Part shown: positions 40,101 through 45,964 of the stretch, one piece after another
Layout: the number at the start of each line of letters is the position of its first letter
Numbering within the stretch: position 1 is the first letter of the stretch
From: Cheiracanthium punctorium
Lineage: Eukaryota; Arthropoda; Arachnida; Araneae; Cheiracanthiidae
Direction: 5' to 3'
DNA: 64,000 nt
Assembly: GCA_038373885.1 (NCBI GenBank)
Contig: JAWZYV010011612.1
Location: 62,001 to 126,000, forward strand
Notes under the pieces: model-generated
Seen by the model: the letters and a program-made list of their open reading frames with translations, nothing else
Databases searched by the model: none
What the model was told of the DNA's origin: nothing
Program-made: the position numbers and the translations under genes

Positions 40101-42250
40101 TTCTAAACCTGGGTTCTTTTGAAATATAGATAACCGTTAAGACAGATTTACTATGAAAAATAACAGAAAACAATTTACTAAATGAAACGATTACCGTCTT
40201 TTTGCTGTGCATCAATTAGGACTAAAGACATCGCTCTTTGTTCAGTTTTTCTCCCATATCCTAAATTATTAACTGAAGAATGCAAACTAGGAATCTCTTT
40301 TGATCTATAATACGCGAAAAGTAAAAAAAAAAAACAAAAAACAATTTAACATATAACGTTTATTGAATGTTTGAAAAATTTTTAGGAAATGATTTTGAAT
40401 TGGAAAACTAGCACAAAAAATTTTATGAGCACTTTTAATTAAAAAAAAAACTAAATTAACAAAATGTCAATGGTTGGTTTTATTTTATTTATTCCCTTTA
40501 TTATCAGGTTGTAACGAAAGTTTTCCGCCATATCTGCCTGAAAAACTAACTTCTAACTCCTTAGATAACTGATTTTGAACTTTCGGTACCAAACCTGCTC
40601 AGTGTCACATGATACAACAATAGTACTTAAAGCTGTACTCATAATTTGTTGATATTATGTAGCTGACTTTTTGCAACACAAATGGAAGTAAATGATGGTT
40701 CTAATCCTCTAGAGTGATAGTTCCATTTGGGACACCTTATACTTAATGAGAACTATATTTTTTACAGATTTCACAACACAGTGTTATAAAGTAAGCCTCT
40801 TTCTTTCAAATGCCAAAAATCATTTGACAAAATATGAGCAAATACGCCAGCGCAAACTGTGTGCTGACGATGTTTGCGGTGGCGGGAATCTTTCGTTACA
40901 ACCTAATATATTTATTTATTTATTTTTGGTGAGACAGAAAACTGGGTCTGTAACTTAAAAGTAGTTTTCGGAGTATCTTTATACGCTATTTCTTGTTCAT
41001 AACTCTAAGTTAATTCTTTGTATGCAATAATTCTAATTTCAAAGAAATGTTATATATATTTATAATCTCACTTACGTTTTTTTTCACATTTAAAATGCCT
41101 GCCAGCATTTTAAATGCAAATTTCGAAAAAAAAAAAAAATCATCAGTATACTATTTTTGGTTTATTATGAAATCTACATGTTTTAGCTTACTAACTCAAT
41201 TTGAAATTCATTACTACTATCTTGTTTAGAACTTGAATTATAATTTTCAATATTCAGGATTTCAAACTATTCAATCTAACTTGTCATTTCGTAGGTAAAG
41301 CCTAGTACTTAAGTTTACTTCTTGCTTTTTCTCAAAATGAGGTTTTTAAAATGTTGCTTTATGGCAAAACATCCTAACTCAAAAAAATTATAATTGTAAA
41401 GTTATGAAACATTGCTAAAATGTCCTAATTATGAGTTGATTTAGATAATGAACTTCTGCTACGAATGTAGATAAATTATTTTTGATTTTTAGTTTTTCAA
41501 AGTAATGTATCTATCTTCGTGAATTTTGTGCACACAAAAACGTTAACTGCTTAACTTTTCTAATACGATCGTTAAACTTAACGGCGTTTCATTCCATCTA
41601 GGAGGTAAGGTCAAAATAAATTCACAGAATAATAATATCTTCATTTAAAATTGAGTTCCTATGTTTTGAAAAAAAAAACCAACATTTTATAGCAAATGTT
41701 ATGCATTTTTCTAGTCTAAGAATTCAAAATATTTAAAAATATACATACTTTGTTAATAATTTTTAAAGATTTCCCATAACATAATGCACGTAAGCGGGCA
41801 AATTTTCAAATAAAAACAAAATCCAAAGGTAGGCGTACATCAAGAACAAAGATTTTATCCTGAGAGCAATAAGACATAAAAAGAATGTGTTTCATACTTT
41901 ATAATCAGTACTCTGGCAAATAATATTTTATTTGCATTTTCGGCAGAAAAATATGGAAGCTCAAACATTGTACTAGACTAGCATTTTTCTACCCCCCCCC
42001 CTCTTTCCAAAAAAAAAAAAAATCTTAAAATAACCCTTTCTGTTTAAAAGTAGGGAATAAAGATAATGACAGACCCAAACAACAAAATATATCAACAACA
42101 TACATAACAGATAAATTTAATGCGATTTAAATGTAAATTCAGAACGGTGGAAAGAGTGTCATCTTACCTAAACACAGGTGTTAGGAGCAATATGGTCAGT
42201 AGAATGTAGTTAGTAGTCCAGTTCAACGCATATGATATACCATAATCCAT
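3357..42250 (-). CDS. Gene A: Cys-loop ligand-gated ion channel subunit (anion type), seven exons, 3' end beyond window
   Basis: Pentameric neurotransmitter-gated channel subunit of the plasma membrane. Seven minus-strand exons (83, 98, 68, 227, 83, 147 and 341 nt) join in phase with GT/AG borders to give 349 codons. Seen: signal peptide (about residues 1-28); WTPDVYF loop A (122-128); Cys-loop with C166 and C180, exactly 13 residues between them; a second cysteine pair C225/C240, as in glycine and glutamate-gated chloride receptors; TM1 (about 253-275); TM2 beginning at PGR 281-283; TM3. N-glycosylation sequons lie at N150 and N226. TM4 and the stop are missing and must lie left of base 1. 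Family knowledge: the PAR-type TM1-TM2 linker and the double disulfide indicate an anion channel. The exact subfamily (GlyR-like, pHCl-like or insect group 1) is unresolved. Introns reach about 12 kb and are packed with transposons. The assembly of exons is inference from phase and homology. Confidence 0.9.
3698..4997. other. Gene A intron 6
   Basis: AT-rich intron. Its acceptor side has a long A-run on the plus strand (pyrimidine tract on minus). A GC-richer patch at about 4735-4870 was not recognised. No ORF or repeat family identified. Confidence 0.5.
4998..5144 (-). CDS. Gene A exon 6: loops F and C of the binding domain
   Basis: Acceptor ...CTTGTAG; 48 full codons containing THTMSEMNLHW, LPQFEL and C225; ends in phase 1. 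The weak donor GTATTG at 4997 is preferred over GTAAGC a few bases downstream. Only the former keeps the frame into exon 7 and gives the family's G-E-x-F/Y-x-C sequence leading to C240. Confidence 0.88.
5145..7734. other. Gene A intron 5
   Basis: AT-rich, with one tRNA-SINE-like patch at about 5865-6140. A G-run at about 6833-6842. Otherwise nothing identified. Confidence 0.45.
5865..6140 (+). mobile_element. Possible tRNA-derived SINE
   Basis: Contains GGGTTCGATTCTC at about 5897, a good match to the RNA polymerase III B box, in a locally GC-rich block. The A box and ends are not clear. Not a functional tRNA: no cloverleaf could be built. Confidence 0.4.
7735..7817 (-). CDS. Gene A exon 5: the Cys-loop
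   Basis: An 83-nt exon. Acceptor ...AACGTAG; it encodes C-x13-C (CDMMLEKFPHDTQTC), including the F-P-x-D core of the family; donor GTAAGT in phase 1. The first base completes an Arg codon with exon 4. The usual F-P-M-D is F-P-H-D here. The exon lies only about 810 bp from the left end of the nested transposon at 8631. Confidence 0.93.
7818..8628. other. Part of gene A intron 4 left of the nested transposon
   Basis: AT-rich. Holds a short inverted repeat (GTATGTTATA at 7931, complement at 7951) and a small direct duplication (AGCAATATACTATCAAGTGA, at about 8176 and 8201). No gene. Confidence 0.4.
8631..8680 (+). repeat. Left terminal inverted repeat
   Basis: GTAGGGGAGCCC, then a less conserved stretch, then CTCGAGCGTCGTCAG. 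It pairs with the complement of 16715-16762. Confidence 0.8.
9322..10545 (-). pseudogene. Degenerate FEN1/PIN-like nuclease-type ORF of the TIR element
   Basis: Read on the minus strand: a 5' part with in-frame stops (for example before TRTANFQKEL and before TIDHEPSC), then HEEADTKIVF, then TSDTDIVVIM, then ALRGCDYNSALYRRGKKK. A shift at a run of 13 T (plus strand, 9961-9973) follows, then a segment with FADVGSE and FICHLYG, a second shift near 9725, and ACLWRNAH...WLVGNQLP. A probable 80-bp intron (GTATAT...TTACAG, about 9412-9491) precedes an acidic end, DNSSDDDED, and a stop at 9322. The order E-x-x-D, D-x-D, GCDY resembles the metal-binding core of FEN1/XPG nucleases; that link is inference. 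Similar 'GCD' proteins are, from memory, dispersed in arthropod and cnidarian genomes. Confidence 0.65.
10865..11413 (+). promoter_or_regulatory. 5' UTR of the retrotransposon (expected internal promoter)
   Basis: GC-rich compared with its surroundings. Non-LTR elements of this group usually carry an internal promoter here; none can be proven by eye. A 114-codon frame at 10901-11245 lies in it but ends before ORF1 and has no recognisable domain. Confidence 0.5.
11414..12640 (+). CDS. ORF1: gag-like nucleic-acid-binding protein
   Basis: 408 residues. Expected to coat the element RNA and act as a chaperone during target-primed reverse transcription. Seen: three cysteine-rich knuckles at about residues 184-240. 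CFQCQKFGHTKTSC and CARCGASDHDSETC are perfect C-x2-C-x4-H-x4-C; the third (CVNCKEEHPSYSRSC) has altered spacing. Upstream is a region resembling the RRM-like part of jockey ORF1 proteins; downstream is a Ser/Thr/Lys-rich low-complexity tail with an acidic end. Its TGA overlaps the ATG of ORF2 (ATGA at 12637), suggesting re-initiation for ORF2. Confidence 0.93.
   Translation: MDMKNSSSIVNVPLSTANEHTDTQFAHMNARFFLIHSAEGKLNETSPFLIHKCITDNVGEVKKVKKLRSGDLLVEVSNNRQACKIMKIKNLGQKTVTVTPHTSLNISRGVVSEPDLLHCSEAEILENLKDEKVCAVRRITIRRNNQIINTKHIILTFQSPTIPSHIKAGYLLCPVRPYIPNPIRCFQCQKFGHTKTSCRGSPACARCGASDHDSETCSAAPKCVNCKEEHPSYSRSCPKWAFEKEIQSLRASQRISYPEARKLIESRTPKPGLSYAAATKSTKTIATQTELPKSVPVSFPSATAQTSKQSTSNQTKSSTSSQKNILKKNSQNVNSTRPQIKKSSVYRTKYNKPKIKHVPPQRPIDDTILHLDPSDSEMSDLPMDDDDIPSTPLKPTGIKSKMSIIPNT
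12637..16317 (+). CDS. ORF2: endonuclease, reverse transcriptase and RNase H polyprotein
   Basis: 1226 residues, uninterrupted. Domains in order: APE-type endonuclease (about 1-225: LLSWNCHG, LALQETF, GDMNAHSPLWG, SDHFPIL); reverse transcriptase (about 440-720: PGPDGI near 449, FDIEKAYD near 578, GVPQGSVLS near 636, catalytic YVDD near 667, where many relatives have FADD); RNase H (about 960-1090: YTDGSKS, AELIAIYE, YSDSLS, WVPSHIGILGNERADSLAR); a C-terminal zinc motif C-x2-C-x7-H-x4-C near 1166. All catalytic signatures are present, so the protein may be functional. It nicks target DNA and primes cDNA synthesis from the nick. Confidence 0.96.
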   Translation: MIMALLLSWNCHGFLNKNDDLKILIYDHNPACLALQETFLKTNRPTKIRNYTVLRKDNELNDRATGGVALLINNSYPHTIVNLNTNLQAVATRIQLKQLTTVCSIYLPPSEAICQTSLNSLIQQLPPPFILLGDMNAHSPLWGSKDTNNRGLQIEKLLTDFSLCCMNNGDNTYFHYPTKTFHAIDLAICSPSLLPIYNFSVSSDLHNSDHFPILLSPLYQNPQPISEPRYIHDKADWFTFTSLSAITSDAVEGPIDEVVQNITSIIIQAADASIPKSGTKHRHNKKPWWNEKCNLAKKKQQKAWSTFRRYPTAENLTPFKKARAYARRIRRQCQKESWVKYISSITASTSSKELWTKTKRAMGIYNNQSISCLTINNSIISDTKEIANSIGETLASISCSTSYSNSFLPYKQQSERQKINFKTSSHFSYNSDLTIDELSQHLRQSSNTSPGPDGITYDMLKHLSHDSLLNLLKFYNRIWNEQTFPTSWRNAIVIPFPKPGKDMSNPNNYRPIALTSCLCKLMEKVINTRLVYILETGDHIHPFQSGFRKGRSTIDNIVNLESQIRNAFLRKNHLVSVFFDIEKAYDRTWRYGILLDLHNIGFRGNLPIFIKNFLSLRNFRVRINGMLSNNFVQEEGVPQGSVLSVTLFSIKINNILNQLPSTVYGSLYVDDLHISCQGKDMRLIERQLQNSINRILKWCDRNGFKISAEKTICTHFCRKRGIHPDPELYLGHTNIAVKDSIKFLGLHFDKKLTFAKHISDIRNKCEKKLNILKVLTNTSWGADRDALLRIYRAVIRSKMDYASCIYGSASKSMLKKLDTVHHTALRICSGAFRTSPVHSLYITCHEPSLTLIRQKLSLNTYFRILSHPLHPLKHSLIDTQLDQFYTNRPSCTPPFGLRIRRSVVGTQLEDVNVSTCPFHEVPPWTKLQISCLQPFGGFTKPNTDPIVYQQLFLDHRGKYRNFEELYTDGSKSHNHVGFAYVHRNHSCSYTLPSFCSVFTAELIAIYESLLYISRATTKQFIIYSDSLSVLENLGSGSLTHSYILKVLHMHKYLMNRGYNILYCWVPSHIGILGNERADSLARHSTVPYNLHPPYCDIKSGISSLIKGTWIHIWDCETQNKLRSIQPALTHWSTHPYRKHDVLLTRLRIGHTQITHKHLLLGEPAPECPHCHTQLTIRHLLTSCTAFNSFYQILFNCSHPKLDDILGETPHRNLFAFLRRINIFYSV
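16318..16597 (+). other. 3' UTR and (AACC)n tail of the retrotransposon
   Basis: A stem-capable stretch (ATCTGGATGGGAGCCCCATCCAGA, split by its loop, at about 16341-16365) follows the ORF2 stop. The element ends in about eight ACCA/AACC repeats. Copy 1 shows the same structure with a shorter tail. Confidence 0.8.
16715..16762 (-). repeat. Right terminal inverted repeat
   Basis: Reads ATCTGACGCGCTCGAG and ends in GGGCTCCCCTAC, the complement of the left end. Next bases are TA. Confidence 0.8.
16765..17013. other. Intron sequence between the TIR element and gene A exon 4
   Basis: Plain intron sequence; nothing identified apart from the exon 4 donor at its right edge. Confidence 0.4.
17014..17240 (-). 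CDS. Gene A exon 4: ligand-binding domain with loop A
   Basis: Acceptor ...CATTTTAG; 75 codons starting SFIADIFLYETWKDPRL, with WTPDVYF and the sequon NDS; donor GTGAGT in phase 2. The F-x-x-x-WxDxRL motif and the W-x-P-D-x-Y-F motif are diagnostic of Cys-loop receptors. Confidence 0.95.
17241..19247. other. Left part of gene A intron 3
   Basis: AT-rich. A 12-bp inverted repeat (TATGCGTGTTGA at 17448, complement at 17472) lies about 200 bp upstream of exon 4. A GC-richer stretch at about 19020-19240 was not recognised. Confidence 0.4.
19390..19520 (-). pseudogene. Tc1-like transposase C-terminal remnant, left arm
   Basis: Minus-strand reading gives YANVRQFQSLAEMKAAIIEH and then WDNIDVTILQRLV, the typical end of Tc1-type transposases. 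Frame is broken upstream. Confidence 0.6.
20290..20440 (+). pseudogene. Tc1-like transposase C-terminal remnant, right arm
   Basis: Plus-strand reading gives YANVRQFQFVAELKAAIFKH and then WGNIHATVQQGLV, the mirror copy of the left-arm remnant. An open frame runs 20288-20518 but lacks the catalytic part. Confidence 0.6.
21544..23122. other. Intron 3 sequence with poly-T and unrecognised islands
   Basis: Holds a 45-base T run (22114-22158) followed by a 43-bp direct duplication (22160-22246). A GC-richer patch at about 22620-22800 was not recognised. Confidence 0.45.
22114..22158 (+). repeat. Poly(T) tract
   Basis: 45 uninterrupted T. Could be the complement of a retroposed poly(A) tail, but no matching body was identified. 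Confidence 0.9.
23123..24136. mobile_element. Non-autonomous hAT-like element, GGGCTC-rich ends
   Basis: Ends TAGAGATGAG and CTCATCTCTA are inverted; flanks GTCCCAAG (23115) and GTCCCTAG (24137) are an 8-bp duplication with one mismatch. Subterminal regions consist of repeated CGGGCTCGGGC-type motifs on both sides. No transposase. It contains the smaller element at 23505-23673. Confidence 0.85.
23505..23673. mobile_element. hAT-type MITE nested in 23123-24136
   Basis: TAGGGATGGACGCGAGACGA at the left, complement at the right. Flanks ATTTTGTT and ATTTTATT form an 8-bp duplication with one mismatch. Interior is four spaced copies of GCGAGACGAGACA-like motifs. Confidence 0.8.
24380..24542. mobile_element. 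163-bp hAT-type MITE, CAGTGGCGTAGCC family (diverged)
   Basis: Left CAGGAACGTAGCCAG, right AGGCTACGCCTCTG; exactly as long as the better copy at 49488-49650. Flanks GGTATTTG and GTTATGTG match in 6 of 8 bases. Confidence 0.65.
24543..25855. other. Intron 3 sequence, nothing identified
   Basis: AT-rich, no ORF, no repeat family recognised. Together with 25999-26818 and 28516-29169 it forms plain intron DNA to the left of exon 3. Confidence 0.35.
25856..25998. mobile_element. 143-bp MITE
   Basis: Ends CATGGGCGTCGGCATAA and the complement of CATGGGCGTCGGCGGCATAA. Flanks AACAAGTA and AACATGTT agree in 6 of 8 bases, suggesting an 8-bp duplication. Confidence 0.75.
26819..28515. repeat. Possible decayed element with GGGTAAARTGATCC motifs
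   Basis: The motif occurs in both directions: GGGCAAAACGATC at about 26848, GGGTAAAATGATCC at about 27199, its complement near 27512, GGGTAAAGTGATCC near 27534 and GGGGATCATT near 28492. The ends (AGGGGAAAGTGCCC and GGGACCCCTTCG) are only weakly inverted. The hAT element at 27700-28486 is inside it. Boundaries are uncertain. Confidence 0.4.
27700..28486. mobile_element. Non-autonomous hAT-like element (787 bp)
   Basis: An 8-bp perfect duplication CTTAAGGG at 27692 and 28487. Ends TACGGTTGCCAAC and TAGACTTGCCAAC (inverted). No coding capacity; the AT-rich interior has short tandem AATTTAATAAT runs. Confidence 0.82.
29170..29237 (-). CDS. Gene A exon 3: first beta-strands of the ligand-binding domain
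   Basis: A 68-nt exon too short to appear as an ORF. Acceptor ...TTTCAAG; residues GEPADVSVQIVILNIRSVD; donor GTAAGT right after Met83 (phase 0). Its length and phases (1 in, 0 out) are exactly those needed between exons 2 and 4. The content matches the V-x-V-x-x-x-I-L strand that follows the PD-x-x-G motif in this family. Confidence 0.9.
29760..30045 (+). repeat. Minisatellite, ~22-24-bp unit
   Basis: About a dozen diverged copies of TTTCAGAACACTTTTTGGAACACA-like units (unit quoted as AGAACACTTTTTGGAACAC). Three overlapping small ORFs here are by-products of the repeat. It lies about 520 bp upstream of gene A exon 3, in intron 2. Confidence 0.85.
30275..30870. repeat. Diverged direct repeats with a tRNA-like patch
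   Basis: The motif CCGGACTTGTAATTTTTGG followed by TTTTAATTAATTTTATTTAA recurs at about 30312 and 30698, with a third shorter copy at about 30842. Between the first two, at about 30540-30640 on the minus strand, lies a tRNA-like stretch (TGGTCGGTATAGCATCGG, then GTGTTCGAATGCC), probably a SINE head. Confidence 0.55.
30540..30640 (-). mobile_element. Probable tRNA-derived SINE head
   Basis: A-box-like and B-box-like motifs are correctly spaced on the minus strand. Flanked by unrelated AT-rich DNA. The lack of a clear cloverleaf argues against a working tRNA gene. Confidence 0.5.
31432..33067 (+). mobile_element. Non-autonomous Helitron
   Basis: Starts TCTATATAAATAAAA right after an A (31431) and ends CTAGT right before a T (33068), the canonical Helitron insertion between A and T. 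A perfect hairpin (stem CCCGTC/GACGGG at 33040-33054) sits 9 nt before the CTAGT end. No Rep/helicase ORF; the body is almost entirely a 9-unit minisatellite. Inserted in gene A intron 2. Confidence 0.88.
31608..32960 (+). repeat. ~156-bp tandem repeat inside the Helitron
   Basis: Units begin with AAGCATCACGTAAAAACGAC at about 31608, 31765, 31921, 32077, 32232, 32390, 32543, 32697 and 32850. The first four are nearly identical; later ones diverge stepwise, so the array has probably grown from its left side. A short ATTCTGTC microsatellite (31555-31590) precedes it. Confidence 0.92.
33068..34153. other. Intron 2 sequence, nothing identified
   Basis: AT-rich with an AAAT microsatellite near 33770-33790. 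No gene or repeat family recognised. Confidence 0.4.
34154..34400 (+). mobile_element. tRNA-derived SINE with (AT)n tail
   Basis: A GC-rich head (GGAGGGCCGACCGAGTTGC) is followed by an A-box-like TGGTGGGTAAAGC and a perfect B box GGTTCGATCC (34225). A conserved-looking body follows, then a (AT)14-type tail at 34373-34400. Most convincing SINE in the window. Confidence 0.75.
34615..34745 (+). repeat. TTATTAATA-rich tandem repeat with ACCCC spacers
   Basis: Three blocks of ATTATTAATATTA-type sequence, each separated by ACCCC, forming a local array of about 50-bp units. The long frame across it is an artefact. Confidence 0.8.
34965..35956. mobile_element. TIR element rich in AAGCTTG motifs
   Basis: Perfect inverted ends CCCAGACAGCACA (34965) and complement (ending 35956). 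Both subterminal zones are crowded with AAGCTTG / CAAGCTT in both directions, roughly seven on each side, absent from the surrounding DNA. Flanks share ACAT only, so the target duplication is unclear. A SINE is nested in its right half. No transposase. Confidence 0.75.
35589..35785 (+). mobile_element. tRNA-derived SINE nested in 34965-35956
   Basis: Contains ATGGTGGTTAGGACGCTGG (A-box region) and GAGATCGATCCCA (B-box region) at tRNA spacing, then a body ending ATGGGGCGAGTTCGCCGACC. A different family from 34154-34400. Confidence 0.65.
36167..36264 (-). CDS. Gene A exon 2: N-terminus of the ligand-binding domain
   Basis: Acceptor ...ATCTAG, then an open exon containing VIPPKYDSIQTPDIHG, the typical first-helix segment of anion Cys-loop subunits. 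It ends in phase 1 at the donor GTAAGT. It starts with the single base needed to complete the codon left open by exon 1. Confidence 0.88.
36265..40505. other. Gene A intron 1, left part
   Basis: 4.2 kb of AT-rich DNA. Frames at 36501-36821 and 38308-38505 show no domain and no codon bias. A palindrome lies at 37574-37607. Nothing else identified. Confidence 0.4.
37574..37607. repeat. Perfect 16-bp palindrome with 2-nt spacer
   Basis: GAAAACTATGAATACA, then GA, then its exact complement. Neighbouring GTAAAATCG-rich sequence (37650-37760) suggests a small decayed MITE, unproven. Confidence 0.85.
40506..40904. mobile_element. 399-bp MITE
   Basis: Inverted ends AGGTTGTAACGAAAGTTT and AGGTTGTAACGAAAGATT, extending further as CCGCC with mismatches. 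Target duplication not evident. Confidence 0.65.
40905..42167. other. Gene A intron 1, right part
   Basis: AT-rich, with a C-run at about 41992-42001. Nothing identified apart from the exon 1 donor at the right edge. Confidence 0.4.
42168..42250 (-). CDS. Gene A exon 1: start codon and signal peptide
   Basis: ATG at 42250 with a good Kozak context (A at -3, G at +4), then 27 codons with a hydrophobic core (residues 15-27, YILLTILLLTPVF). It ends with AG before the donor GTAAGA (phase 2), which completes a Ser codon with the first base of exon 2. The same frame is open back to another ATG at 42409. Starting there would bury the hydrophobic segment 53 residues inside, so the internal ATG is preferred. 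Confidence 0.75.
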
Positions 42251-43345
42251 GATAGTCGAGTCAAGGTTAGAACTATTTCCAGTTAATGTTGACTGTAGCA
42301 CGTTAAAAGTTTTGTGCTGAATGATCTGCGCAGAATTCACAAAAGAAGCAGTTGGCTGGCTCGATTCCACGAGATTCCACTGTTTTGGGCCTAACGAAAC
42401 AGCATTCATTTTCCAGCAATACTCTTACTCCGAAACATTTTTATCGAACTTGAGTAATTTCGTGCATATTACAAATGCCAGTGAAACAAAGGGAATAAAA
42501 TACATACGAGTATACTAGGGAAAAGTTTTTGTATATTTCGCTGTCTTTTTAATTACTACAAACCTTTTGTGATTAAAAATGTTAAGAAAAGTTATGCTTT
42601 TATATTCCATAAAATGTGATAAATGTTTTTTTTTAAAAATTAGATTTTTAAGCACCACTGAACAATTTTTCCTTTACAAACTTTCACAATGCGGAAAGTT
42701 TTTCGAAAGAATCTATTTATAAAATTCGTTATCTCGGAGTTTGTTGAAAGCATGAAAGGTGAATTCTCAAAGTGAATCAATAATTTTATTAGTCTTCGTT
42801 TATCATAAACTTTTGAATGATTATTACTATTTTGCATACTTTTATCTCTACGTGAATAAATAAGTATTATTCAAAGTATGTTTTTAACATTTATTATAAA
42901 AATCCACACTTATAGTACACATTAGTTTATTACATTGCGTTTTAATTTGAAATCTAACATCAAATAATAATTTAAAAACTACCTTTACGCTCATTTAGTT
43001 ACTTTACATCTGATTGGAATAATTTAATATCATTAGCTTATATCACAGAAAAAGTAAAACAGAATGCGTGCTTTGTCAGTAAAATTAAATATTTAGTACT
43101 TTTAGCAAATAAATAAATAAATAAATAAAATAGAATCAATTAAACGTTTAGTTTTACTTCAAACAATTATTTTTACAAACTGTATAGTTATCAAATAGTT
43201 TCCCTTTAATAAAATAATTTCATGGATTTTAGAAAACAAAAACTTTAAATAATTTGATTAATTTAAAAAAAAACTATAAATCAATAATTTGGTCAAACTA
43301 AGCAAACGTTTCAGTCAATCATTGTCCAAATAATGATGTAATTAT
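42251..43345. other. 5' flank of gene A
   Basis: Should hold the gene A promoter and 5' UTR. The exon 1 frame stays open up to 42409. No TATA or initiator could be assigned with confidence. Confidence 0.35.
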
Positions 43346-43581
43346 CAGGGCCGGCCCAATGAGCGAGCAGGGCCTCATTTTTGCTCATGTCTTATGTAAG
43401 TTACTACTTGCATTGCTAGTCCTGGTACATATTAGCTTTATTTCTCTGTTTTTTTCGAGGGGTAGTGATATATCGCAGCCGTCTACGAAGTTTGGTCTAA
43501 TGTGATAACAAAAGAAGAAGAAGACCCAGTCGCGGGCCTTTGGCGATCGCCTACATTCGCACCCCCCTTGGGCCGGCCCTC
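43346..43581. mobile_element. hAT-type MITE, CAGGGCCGGCCC ends
   Basis: CAGGGCCGGCCCAA at the left and TTGGGCCGGCCCT at the right. Flanks GTAATTAT and CTAATAAT agree in 6 of 8 bases. 236 bp, non-coding. Confidence 0.75.
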
Positions 43582-44139
43582 TAATAATTTCCTAGAAGAA
43601 AACTTTTTCTGTAAATTTTTCCTATATTGCATATTTAAAAAATAATAAAATTTTAACCGTAATTTGTGGAAATTAATAAGAACAGACTTGTTTTAAGACT
43701 AGAAAACTAATTCAAACAAAATACATTGAAACTATATCAACTATCTTGTTTTATGTCTGAACGAAATATTTTCTTGGATGTATCTGTATACTTCATGAAA
43801 AACAACCTTTTTGTCTTATTAAACAAAAGTATAAATCATTAGGAACTTGGGAAGGAGGAGCAAAGCTAACTCATTAACGGAAACTGTCTGTTTAAGACAT
43901 ATAGAGGGGTTTGTTTATATCACGTAAACGTAGTTGATGAGGTGGTTCGGGGTATTATGAATGTTTAGGGATGTAATTTCACTTGCAATTTAAAAGTTAG
44001 TTTCTTCAAACTAAGATTCCCAATCTATATCCATGGTCCATACTCTAGGCAGAGAAAAGCAATTGAAATACGAAACGTTTATTTTGGTCTCGAAAAATAG
44101 CTCATTAATATAACCTTTCCAATCTGACAATATTCCAAG

Positions 44140-44301
44140 CTGACTGAAATTTTTCATGGGGGGGGGTTACGACTACTGGAACTCACATATATGTATACGT
44201 GTGTGTAATAAGGGAGTGAAGAATATACATTTTGTATAGCAAAAATTTCCTCCTGGGGGGGTTGTGACCCCCCTATCCCCCCCCCCTTGGCTACGCCACT
44301 G
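44140..44301. mobile_element. Degenerate MITE, CAGTGGCGTAGCC family
   Basis: The right end TTGGCTACGCCACTG is clear, preceded by the G- and C-runs typical of the family. The left end is too decayed to fix; the start is inferred from the 163-bp length of two other copies. Confidence 0.45.
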
Positions 44302-44662
44302 CTCGTAAGAAGTAAGTTTCCTATTATCCACTTTTGTAATCTATGAGATATAAGTTTCCTGGAACTGAAAATAACGAAAAATTGCCAAGAATCAGGAAAC
44401 GGATGGATTTTAAGAATTTTAAAATCACCTATGGTCTTCTCTATGTTGTTTTACAATGCTTTATCATTTTTTTTTCTCTGCAAAATGTTAAACTGAACGG
44501 TGCGGAGCTGTAAGCGTATTCAACGTTAAAATGTTTCGTTTAGGAAGGGTAAAACGCAAATGGTTCATTATTTAGACAAAAAATTTTATTCATATCTGAG
44601 CACATCTTTAAAGTAACAAAAATTAATTTTTTCACTTTAAGTTTGAAAATTAAACATAGAAG

Positions 44663-45798
44663 CAGGGTTCCCGCTAGAGTGCGAGACCGCGAGAATCTCG
44701 CATAAATTTCTTAAATCTCGCACAAAAAATATTACAGCGCGAGGTATTCTCGTGCTGCAAAATATTCGCCACCTGCGCGAGATTCTCGCACGCTGTTTGA
44801 AAGTTTAAAAACGCCAGTTTACAAATACAAAAATTTGTTTTGACTCTACTACTGTCGGATAACGAGTGTGCCGCGGCCGCAATGAAGCGTCCCCTCCCTT
44901 CCTTTCTTGAGTTTTTGTTGAGAGATAACACAGTTAAATCATCGGAATGCAAAGGGGGAATATTAATTAATGCTATCGGCGCTGAGCTGACGTGTTTATT
45001 TTTCTCCTCCTGCTTGCCAGCTGTAAAATGTTATGTTTTTGTATGTGTGTCCATCATGTATGAGTTTTGAGAGCATTTCATCTGTTTTTTTTTTTTATAT
45101 ACCACCACGATTCATGGAATTATTGATAACCTCTGGCAGTTTGAAATTTGCACCCCCCCCCTTTCCGTTCTTAGTTGCGGTTCACAGTAAGAGTTAGTCA
45201 ATCTTTTAAGAAGAAAAGAAAAAAAAAAAAAAAAGGAGGGAAGCTGAAATCTTTTGGTTAAATGCAGGATAATTTAGATTTTACTGTAGTAAGAATTTGA
45301 ACTTAACTATATCTGTTTTAACTTTGTCACACATATTTGTATCTTACCAACTTTGTAGTATAATATAATTTAATATTTATATAAATATATTATATAAATA
45401 TTAAGTTATTTTATATAATTTTATTATACTAGATAAAATATTATAGTTAATAATTCTTTTGCTTAGTTAAACTGGATGTGATTATTTGAATAAATTTGAA
45501 TATTCATTAACTTTGAATATCCATTAACAATTCAAGTGCAAATATCAGTGCACAAGTGCAAATTTAAGCAATCTTATTAGAATAGCTGACGGAAATATCA
45601 ATTTAGAAAGTTTTCCATATGATCAAGCTGTAAAATTTTTTAATGAAGGAAAAATCGGTGTTATTGAAATTGCACTATAAATAAATAAAATTATGGTAAA
45701 CAATATTTATGTTCTCACTTAACTTTCAGAAATCTCACTCAAAATTTTTGGATGGGTGAGAAATCTCCCCCAATTTTTTTTTTCTAATGGGAACCCTG
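44663..45798. mobile_element. Non-autonomous hAT-like element (1136 bp)
   Basis: Perfect 8-bp duplication CATAGAAG at 44655 and 45799. Ends CAGGGTTCCC and GGGAACCCTG. The left subterminal region has several GCGAGAATCTCGCA-type inverted motifs. Frames inside (44674-44952 minus, 44840-45070 plus) show no transposase domain. Confidence 0.88.
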
Positions 45799-45964
45799 CA
45801 TAGAAGGTGTCAAAAAAGGTGGTAAAGCACTTTAATTCTTTGTGCATTAGAAATAAGCGGGCAATGCAAATTGAAAAAATCTGGAGTGACTCCACTCTAC
45901 TTTCCGAACACTTACGATTAAGATAATTACCAAGCATTTAAATAAATTTTAATCGATGAATAAT

